A DNA stretch of 64,000 nucleotides. Source: a virus. This document shows positions 57,249-64,000 of the stretch, piece after piece. Made by a program: the position numbers and the translations under genes. The notes below the pieces were generated by a model. That model ran no database searches and had not been told where the DNA came from. It worked only from the letters and a program-made list of their open reading frames with translations. How positions within the stretch are numbered: the first letter of the stretch is position 1; the number at the start of each line of letters is the position of its first letter. Where the stretch lies: positions 17,188 through 81,187 of the IMG/VR virus record IMGVR_UViG_3300037189_017154. One strand, written 5' to 3'.

Positions 57249-60200
57249 ATGGTAGATGCTGCAACGTATAAATACTTTACTGTTGACATAGTAAGTAACA
57301 CAATACTCGCTGAAATTCCTTTTAGTGATGTGAGTTTTGAGCGAGCTCTAAAAGGTTCTGGAAAATTTGCTGGAACCATAGCTATTAGCGAAGAAACAAA
57401 CAATTTAGATCTATATGAATCAACTATGCCTGGTAGAACTGCTGTTTACGTTTTACGAAACGGAGTTTGCGTATGGGGCGGAATTATTTGGTCAAGAGAC
57501 TACAAAGTAACAAGTAAGGAGTTATCTGTAGACGCTTCTGAGTTCACTAGTTATCTACAACACAGGTACGTATGGAAAACTTTTAATTACAATCTTGAAG
57601 CAAAGGCTGAAAAAACTGTAGCTGGTGGAAATGTTAAAATTACTTTCCTAAATAGAAGCTACACCATGCCTACTCTGGACAGCGCTGGAAATAGAGTAAA
57701 AGCGTACATAAGTTTTGGTGAGCAAGGCTATGCCCAATACGGTGGATTCTATGAAGTTCTAAGTAGTCCTGCACCCACAAATACTTATTTTTATGTCAAG
57801 ATCCCTAAGCTACCTACTAGAGCTAGCAGTTACTATTCAAAAGTCACTGTCACTGCAAAAGTAGATACGTATCAATACATACGAGATATGCTTGATGGAG
57901 TTTTTAGTGATTTTATTGATACTGAATTTGCTAACGAGTTAATTGCACCTGGTGTTAAAGAAGCTAATACAATTACATATAGAAAAGTAGATAATTCAAT
58001 AGCTACAATAACAACGCTTTCTGCCCACGGGTTAATTCCGGGCCAACGTGTAGAAATTGTAAATTTATATGTAACTGAATTAAATGGTACTTTTACGGTT
58101 CTCTCTGTTCCGTCGTCAAATACTTTTACTTATGATGTAACTGGTTTAATTTCTACACTTGCAATAAATACATCTCCACTAACTAGCGTTTACTATCCAA
58201 TAAAGAGCAGACGCGTCACCGAAACAAGTAAGCGTGGAATTACTAAAGTAAAAAGAATTTCAAATGTGGCTTATATAACCACTAGATATCCTCACAAATT
58301 TGCTGTTGGAGATATTATCACAATGAAAGTTGAAGAAAAATATAAAGCTTTCAACAACGGAGATCCTGCGGTACCTGTAACAGTTACATCTGTTCCTAGC
58401 GATAAAGTGTTTACTTATGCAAACACTGGGTCAAATACTTCATCTGATGGAGTAACTGTGACAGACTCTAGATGTGAGTTTTCTGTTAGTAGAAAAATTC
58501 TTGAATTAACAGTATACGATGGCTACAGTTTAAACTTTAGTGCTGATGACTATGTATTAGTAAATGGTGTAGATGATCCGTCATGGGGAGTACCTATGTA
58601 TGATGGGTACAAATATGTGATTGCTACTGATACGGCTTCTCCTAAAACTTGGTTCCAGTTTGATCCTGAATTTGATATGACTGTAGAACCGTCAAGTGTT
58701 ACTCAGATCAAAACTAAAAAATATACAACATCTAGTAATTTAATTACTATTGTCACGAATTCTGCTCATGGATTTATGGTTGGTGACACCATTATCATAA
58801 ATATGGCTAAAGCTGATAAATTTTATGATGGTACTCAGACCATAAAAACAGTCACAAATTCTACAACTTTCTCATACACTCCTAAAGACCCTGGAACTGC
58901 TGATACTAAACAAGCAATGGCAGCTGGAACTGCTAAACGTATAAAGACTCAGCTTGCCCCTATTGCAAACACTTCTTACACTATAGAGGCAAAAAAGCGG
59001 GTATTGTCTACTGCAACAATTAGAACTACTGCGGCCCATGGCTTTGTTGTTGGAGATACAGTACTTGTTTCTTGTGATGATACGACTTTTAATAACTCAG
59101 ACTCTCCTGTGCTCATCCTTGACGTACCTACTACTACAACTTTCTCATACACAAGTGTTGGAACATCGGTGCCCACCTTGATTGCTGCTACTGGTACAGC
59201 AGTTGCTGTGTATACAAATTATGGCGTGGCTAGATACCCAACTCATATATCATCTAGCGGAACTTCTAGAACTATCTATTTCTATGGAGACGAGCATGGG
59301 TTTACTGCAAATCAATTTGTAACTGTTTACATAAAAGGTAAAACAAAATATAACAACAATAGTATTCCTGTACAAATTACATCTGTTACTGATAACAGCT
59401 TTACATACACTGTTACTGGATCATATACTGAATCTTATGTGGCTGCCCCGGATGATAGCAAAGTTCTAAAATCCGCCACAGTTTCTAAAATTCCTACTGC
59501 ATTCTCTAGAACTTATGGAGAGTTTCCTAATAATGCTGGCATGGGTGGAATTACTTATAGTAGTAATAACTATAGCCAAAAGGAGATCATCAATGCTCCG
59601 GTAATTGGAAGTGCCTTGACAAACGTTGGGGATATGCTTAACAAATACTCAAATAGCGTAAATGGATTCCAATATAGAATAGATTGCTCCGTCGAGAGTG
59701 TTGGCGGTATAAATGTATTCAAACGAAAATTTGTTCTTATACCTAGAACTCCTACTAGTCTTACTACTTACTTACTAACAAATCCTCTTGATCCTGGAGA
59801 GTATGCTCCTATAAGTGCTTTTGGTGCAGACAAACTTACTTTTGAGTACCCAGCGAATATTAACGATGTAACTCTGCAAGAAAATGCTGAAAATGGGGTA
59901 ACTCGTATGTTTGTAGTAGGTGATGGTAAGGGATCTGGCGGTGGAGATACTGGTGCTAGATATTCTGCTGCATCTGATAATGCACTACTAGATGATGGAT
60001 GGCCTTTACTAGAAAGTAGTGAAAAAGTTAGCTGGCCTTTAGTAGGTTACAATCAGATCAACTTGGATAACTGGGGTAATTACGATGTTGAAGGAGATCT
60101 ACAAAAATCTGCAGAACGTTTCTTAGCTGAGTCAAAGCCACCTATGGGTGAGTATTCAGTAGAAGTTAATGGATCTATTGACCCTGCCGTTGGTTCATAT

Positions 60201-60398
60201 AATCCAGGAGATTGGTGTCAAATAGTTATTAAGGATGATTTTATCTCTAAGCGTCTAAATAGTGCACTCGAGCCAAGAAAGAATGCAATACTTAGAAAAA
60301 TTGAATCTATTAAGGTAAAAGTTCCTGAGGGCCCGGAAGCCACCGAAACTGTAACATTAAACTTAGTTCCAGAATGGGATATTGATCGACATGGGTAG
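57249..60398 (+). CDS. Baseplate/tail-associated protein with multiple FCCH-like inserts
   Basis: 1,049 residues. Residues 1-130 and about 780-1049 have the phage tail hub pattern (FERALKGSGKFAGTIAISEE, GRTAVYVLRNGVCVWGG; later NGFQYRIDCSVESVGG and AERFLAESKPPMGEYSVEV). Between them lie at least five copies of the HGF-GD-V...FTY beta module (starting near residues 258, 355, 500, 600 and 680). The inserts separate the two halves of what would otherwise be a normal hub protein of about 500 residues. Confidence 0.78.
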   Translation: MVDAATYKYFTVDIVSNTILAEIPFSDVSFERALKGSGKFAGTIAISEETNNLDLYESTMPGRTAVYVLRNGVCVWGGIIWSRDYKVTSKELSVDASEFTSYLQHRYVWKTFNYNLEAKAEKTVAGGNVKITFLNRSYTMPTLDSAGNRVKAYISFGEQGYAQYGGFYEVLSSPAPTNTYFYVKIPKLPTRASSYYSKVTVTAKVDTYQYIRDMLDGVFSDFIDTEFANELIAPGVKEANTITYRKVDNSIATITTLSAHGLIPGQRVEIVNLYVTELNGTFTVLSVPSSNTFTYDVTGLISTLAINTSPLTSVYYPIKSRRVTETSKRGITKVKRISNVAYITTRYPHKFAVGDIITMKVEEKYKAFNNGDPAVPVTVTSVPSDKVFTYANTGSNTSSDGVTVTDSRCEFSVSRKILELTVYDGYSLNFSADDYVLVNGVDDPSWGVPMYDGYKYVIATDTASPKTWFQFDPEFDMTVEPSSVTQIKTKKYTTSSNLITIVTNSAHGFMVGDTIIINMAKADKFYDGTQTIKTVTNSTTFSYTPKDPGTADTKQAMAAGTAKRIKTQLAPIANTSYTIEAKKRVLSTATIRTTAAHGFVVGDTVLVSCDDTTFNNSDSPVLILDVPTTTTFSYTSVGTSVPTLIAATGTAVAVYTNYGVARYPTHISSSGTSRTIYFYGDEHGFTANQFVTVYIKGKTKYNNNSIPVQITSVTDNSFTYTVTGSYTESYVAAPDDSKVLKSATVSKIPTAFSRTYGEFPNNAGMGGITYSSNNYSQKEIINAPVIGSALTNVGDMLNKYSNSVNGFQYRIDCSVESVGGINVFKRKFVLIPRTPTSLTTYLLTNPLDPGEYAPISAFGADKLTFEYPANINDVTLQENAENGVTRMFVVGDGKGSGGGDTGARYSAASDNALLDDGWPLLESSEKVSWPLVGYNQINLDNWGNYDVEGDLQKSAERFLAESKPPMGEYSVEVNGSIDPAVGSYNPGDWCQIVIKDDFISKRLNSALEPRKNAILRKIESIKVKVPEGPEATETVTLNLVPEWDIDRHG

Positions 60399-63300
60399 TG
60401 ACAGACTTTCTAGGCACAGAAGTATAGGATCTTATTTAAATTATCTAGATGAAAAATCTAGGTATAGCGAATATAGAACTGACTACTCTAGTGTTATTGC
60501 CACAAATGCTATTGGTGAATCTTCTTTATCTGAAGAATTATCAATAATTGAAAAAGCTATACAAAGTGGTAACTATATCTCTGGTGAAGCTGGCTGGAGA
60601 ATAACTGGTAATGGTGACGCTGAGTTTGGCAACGTTGTGGTTCGTGGAGACATAACTGCTTACTCCGGTGCTATTGGATATTGGAATATATCTAGTCCGG
60701 CTGTTACCCGTGTAGTTGGAACTACAACACTACTGGGAACCTTTCTTGAGAGCTCTGGTATTGGTGATAATGATGATAGCGTCACGTCAGGCACATACGT
60801 AGGTCTATTTAAGTCTTATTCTCCAGATCCATTTGACGTATCCGTTAAAAGTAGAACTAACAACGTAGCCACTCTTACAATACTTGGTCACGATCTATTA
60901 ATTGGAGACTACATAATTGTAGCTTTAGAGGATGACACTACCTTTAACTCTAACGGTGCGATAGTTCAAATCACCGATATTGATTATGAAACAATTAGTT
61001 ACGCTAACACTGGTGCTGATGTAGCTAAGTCAGACTCTATTGGCTACGTATATTTCCAGAACAAGGACGTAGCAGGTCTTTACCTTCGTGACTATTCAAA
61101 ATCTGAGTTTGATTATGGGTATTTTTCTAATACTGGTATAAAGTATGTTTCAGCTGAAGACGTAAACTTAATTGAAAACCCTAGTTTTGAATATAAAAAT
61201 GACTCCAATGTCATTACATCTTCTACAACATCTTGGTCTCAGGGTACAGGATTAACTTTAGCATCTTTAGATATTAGTTCTATATATTCTAGTGATAGCA
61301 CTTACGGTGGAAAACTTACATGGGCTGGCACTGGGCTATCTACCTATTTATCTTCAAAAATTGACTATTCTTCCGGAAGTAGTTATAGCGTATTTAATTC
61401 AGGAAAGAGTCTTTACCTTGATCTGACAGTTTTTCCTTACTATGTTCCTGTAGCCAAAACTATAAGCTCTATAGCAAGTTGGTCAGTGGGAAGTACTTGG
61501 TATCTAAAAGTATACTCCACAGCTCACGGATTTTCTGCAGGAGATACTGTATTTTTAGACGTTAATGCTACTTTTACTAAAGATGGTGTAACAACAACCC
61601 ACTGTCCGCATACAATTGCTGATGGTACACTTGGATACACCTTTACCGTCCTATCTAGCCCTGCCCCGGCTGCTAATTATTTTTATGTAAATGCAAATCC
61701 AAGTGGAAGTTTTAACGCTCCTGAGCAAACTTTAACAACGGCTTCTGCCACCGGCGTGTCTAAATCTGCTTATAAAGCATATGAAGTTGCTTTGGATTTA
61801 ACTGCAATACGGTTTAGATATGAGAACGGTACTACAACCCCAATAACTGATGTTGTATCTATTGCAACAGAAGCTTTATGGAATTCTGGAAAAAATAAAT
61901 ACTTATTTAGTAATTCAAATGATTACATTTTTTCTTATATTAAGCATCAAAATGACCCAACTTTCGTGGTTGCGCCAATGTATAAAACTGATCCTATTAT
62001 TATTGATGCTGAAAGCCTTGAAACTAGTTACAGAAGCTCTAACATTGATAGTTTAAATGATCAGTTAGATTTTTATTTAGATATTCCTGGCTGGTTGCTT
62101 AAGCACGACGGTAATTACGTAGTTTCTGGTACAAAAGTAACTAATTCTTCTGGAATAGGTTACATTGTAGATAATGTTTTATTGTCAACTGCATCTAATT
62201 TTTTCTATGGTTCTTATCTAGCCACAAATAGTTGGGCTGATGGTAATAATAATCCTGCTCAAGCGTCTATTGAAAGCAGTAAAACTTGGTTAAATGTAGA
62301 CTTAGCGAGTCAATCTGCTAGCCTAGATTATTTTGATTACGTTAAGTTTAGAAATAATACTTTTACTAAAACTATGATTCAGCGGCCATCTTTAAGTATG
62401 AATGATTCTTTAGAATTATATGTACCTTTTTCTGGAAATACTTATGACACACTTACTCTTAGTTCTGGAGAATATCAGTATTTAGCTAGTGAATCTAGTT
62501 ATAAAAACATTAACTCTAATTTAAAACTTATAACTGGAGATAATAATTCTCAGTTTGAGCTTTCTACTAGCAGTAGATATATAGATACTACTACTGGGAT
62601 TCTAGATTATAGAGTTGCAGCTGTTATATCTGGAAACGTAGAGTCATCATACGGTTCTGAAACTTCTACTATTAGAATTGCTAGCGATAAATTTGTTTGG
62701 ACTTATCTACCAGATGAAATGACAACTGATGAAAGAGTTGTTTTTGATCAGGATCATATACTTTTATCTGCTCCTCAAACTACTATAAATGGTGATTTAT
62801 TAGTTACTGGAGCTGCGGTTTATGACGGTGGAGCTACCTATTCTGGAGATACTTCTTATCAAAGAATAAGAATTACATCCGTTGATGGTGTTGGAAGCGG
62901 TACCCAAGGTTTTCAGTTGGGAGCTACTCTTGGCTTAAATCTTCAAATGGATAGAAATAGTATTCAGGGGTATAACAACAGCGTTGCATCAGCTATAGAT
63001 ATAAATGCTTCAGGTGGATCAGTTAGTATTGGAAGTACCTCATCTGATGTGGAGATTAAAAAACTAACTGTTGCAGGATACGTCACTAATACTTCTGGTG
63101 GAGTACTAGGAACTACTACAACCATTCCTAATGCTGGTTTAACGAACTCTGCAATAACAATTAATGGATCATCAGTGTCATTGGGTGGTTCAATAACAGT
63201 TGCAAACTTTAATGGTTCTGGAACATCAATCACTGGTTTGCAATCTGCTGCTGGTATTGCACTACCTATATCAACTGCAAATAACACTACTGCATCTGGT

Positions 63301-64000
63301 GCAATCACACTTCAAACTGGTACTTCTTCCACTTCTTCAACTACTACTGGCACATTAACAATCGCTACTGGAAGTCACTCAAATACAAGCAGTGGTCTTT
63401 CTGGTGCAATAAGCATTAAGTCTGGAGATACTACTGGTGCTGGAGGTAACTCTGGTGCAGTGACTATTGATGTTGGAACTGGTTCTGGTACTGGTGCTCC
63501 AGGAACACTGAGCATCGGTAATACAAATGCTAAAATCATAAATCTTGGTTCTAGTGCTAGTGGGACTAAAACTTTAACTATACAACCTAGTGCAAGTACT
63601 GGTACTAATACAATAGGTATTGGAACAGGAACAGTCTCTACTGGTGCTATGGTCATAAACATTGGTACCGCATCTATTTCTTCTGGAAGTTCTTCTATTA
63701 CTATTGGTGCTTCTGGTGCTACAACTACAATAAATGGAACGCTTGTAGCGTCTGCTCCTGCTGATTCTCTTACAGGCACATCTTTACCTGCTGCAATTAC
63801 GTCTGCTTCTGGGTTAGCAACCGTTGGAACTATTGATACAGGAACTTGGAATGCCACTGCAATTGCTGATGGAAAAATTGCATCAGCTCTTACAGGTAAA
63901 ACTTACAATGGCCTAACAATTACAACTAGCACAGGTACTTTGACAATTGCTGCTAGTAAAACTCTTACCGTAAATAACACAATTGCAATAAGTGCTACTA
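60391..64000 (+). CDS. Tail fibre protein, 3' end outside window
   Basis: ATG at 60391 overlaps the end of the previous gene by 8 bases. The frame is open to the window end (more than 1,200 residues). N-terminal 1-100 has an attachment-like segment with GDAEFGNVVVRGDI. Next are two beta modules (LGHDLLIGDYIIVALEDDTT; TAHGFSAGDTVFL), NPSFE starting a CBM-like jelly roll near 265, and a Gly/Ser/Thr-rich repetitive shaft after about 900 with VGTIDTGTWNATAI, a motif frequent in phage fibres. Likely the receptor-binding fibre. Confidence 0.82.
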   Translation, partial: MGSDRLSRHRSIGSYLNYLDEKSRYSEYRTDYSSVIATNAIGESSLSEELSIIEKAIQSGNYISGEAGWRITGNGDAEFGNVVVRGDITAYSGAIGYWNISSPAVTRVVGTTTLLGTFLESSGIGDNDDSVTSGTYVGLFKSYSPDPFDVSVKSRTNNVATLTILGHDLLIGDYIIVALEDDTTFNSNGAIVQITDIDYETISYANTGADVAKSDSIGYVYFQNKDVAGLYLRDYSKSEFDYGYFSNTGIKYVSAEDVNLIENPSFEYKNDSNVITSSTTSWSQGTGLTLASLDISSIYSSDSTYGGKLTWAGTGLSTYLSSKIDYSSGSSYSVFNSGKSLYLDLTVFPYYVPVAKTISSIASWSVGSTWYLKVYSTAHGFSAGDTVFLDVNATFTKDGVTTTHCPHTIADGTLGYTFTVLSSPAPAANYFYVNANPSGSFNAPEQTLTTASATGVSKSAYKAYEVALDLTAIRFRYENGTTTPITDVVSIATEALWNSGKNKYLFSNSNDYIFSYIKHQNDPTFVVAPMYKTDPIIIDAESLETSYRSSNIDSLNDQLDFYLDIPGWLLKHDGNYVVSGTKVTNSSGIGYIVDNVLLSTASNFFYGSYLATNSWADGNNNPAQASIESSKTWLNVDLASQSASLDYFDYVKFRNNTFTKTMIQRPSLSMNDSLELYVPFSGNTYDTLTLSSGEYQYLASESSYKNINSNLKLITGDNNSQFELSTSSRYIDTTTGILDYRVAAVISGNVESSYGSETSTIRIASDKFVWTYLPDEMTTDERVVFDQDHILLSAPQTTINGDLLVTGAAVYDGGATYSGDTSYQRIRITSVDGVGSGTQGFQLGATLGLNLQMDRNSIQGYNNSVASAIDINASGGSVSIGSTSSDVEIKKLTVAGYVTNTSGGVLGTTTTIPNAGLTNSAITINGSSVSLGGSITVANFNGSGTSITGLQSAAGIALPISTANNTTASGAITLQTGTSSTSSTTTGTLTIATGSHSNTSSGLSGAISIKSGDTTGAGGNSGAVTIDVGTGSGTGAPGTLSIGNTNAKIINLGSSASGTKTLTIQPSASTGTNTIGIGTGTVSTGAMVINIGTASISSGSSSITIGASGATTTINGTLVASAPADSLTGTSLPAAITSASGLATVGTIDTGTWNATAIADGKIASALTGKTYNGLTITTSTGTLTIAASKTLTVNNTIAISAT

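Noticed and set aside
63375-63857. 160-codon minus-strand frame inside the tail fibre gene
   Set aside because: Low-complexity mirror of the Gly/Ser/Thr repeat on the + strand.

Overview
The window is part of the genome of a large tailed phage (Caudoviricetes, siphovirus-type tail genes) that most likely infects an actinobacterium. This rests on a ClgR-like regulator fragment at the left edge, a set of promoters matching the actinobacterial ECF sigma SigR/SigH consensus GGAAT-N18-GTT, a leaderless start at 19276, and structural proteins of types common in actinophages. No host gene, integrase or tRNA gene was recognised. All but one gene (1431-1634) lie on the + strand.

Region 1 (1-14.4 kb) is an arm of small genes, most under 100 codons, arranged as short transcription units. 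A typical unit is a spacer crowded with GATC, AGCT and CCGG, a promoter, a GAAAGGA-type ribosome site, one to three genes often coupled by TAATG or ATGA overlaps, then an intrinsic terminator. Two promoter classes recur: TTGCGA-N18-TAAACT (sigma-A-like) and GGAAT-N18-GTT (ECF-like). Products include Cys-rich mini zinc-ribbon proteins, a DUF3846-like protein, a HicA-like protein, an XRE-type HTH protein, a dual-specificity-type phosphatase, an NlpC/P60 lipoprotein and small membrane proteins. Three promoter-to-terminator units have no credible reading frame and look like structured noncoding RNAs (about 3087-3263, 5862-6090 and 9304-9445).

Region 2 (14.4-20.4 kb) holds a peptidoglycan-binding protein, a two-HTH protein, the large terminase, three small genes, and a 1.2 kb gene-free block. 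That block contains a GATC array (about 44 copies) and then an AGCT array (about 56 copies), followed by inverted repeats. A second two-HTH protein with the same domain plan follows, in sequence rich in ACGT. This is the best candidate for the packaging or replication locus.

Region 3 (20.4-64 kb) is the virion cassette: portal, a protein with an N-terminal Dps/ferritin-like domain, a 4,795-residue modular giant, a small acidic protein, a 1,570-residue capsid protease fusion, the major capsid protein with an acidic N-terminal extension, head-tail and tail proteins, a tail assembly chaperone pair with a likely -1 frameshift, the tape measure, distal tail and baseplate proteins, and a tail fibre running off the right end. 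The giant carries about 25 GFxQxxG linkers between small repeated domains, a ParB-like domain, and two tandem ArdC-like antirestriction/zincin domains at its C-terminus. Its place between portal and protease suggests a head-packaged, possibly protease-cut cargo polyprotein delivered with the DNA. A beta module (HGxxxGDxVxxxG...FNGxxxVxxV...FxYxxTG) recurs in five of the tail and head proteins.
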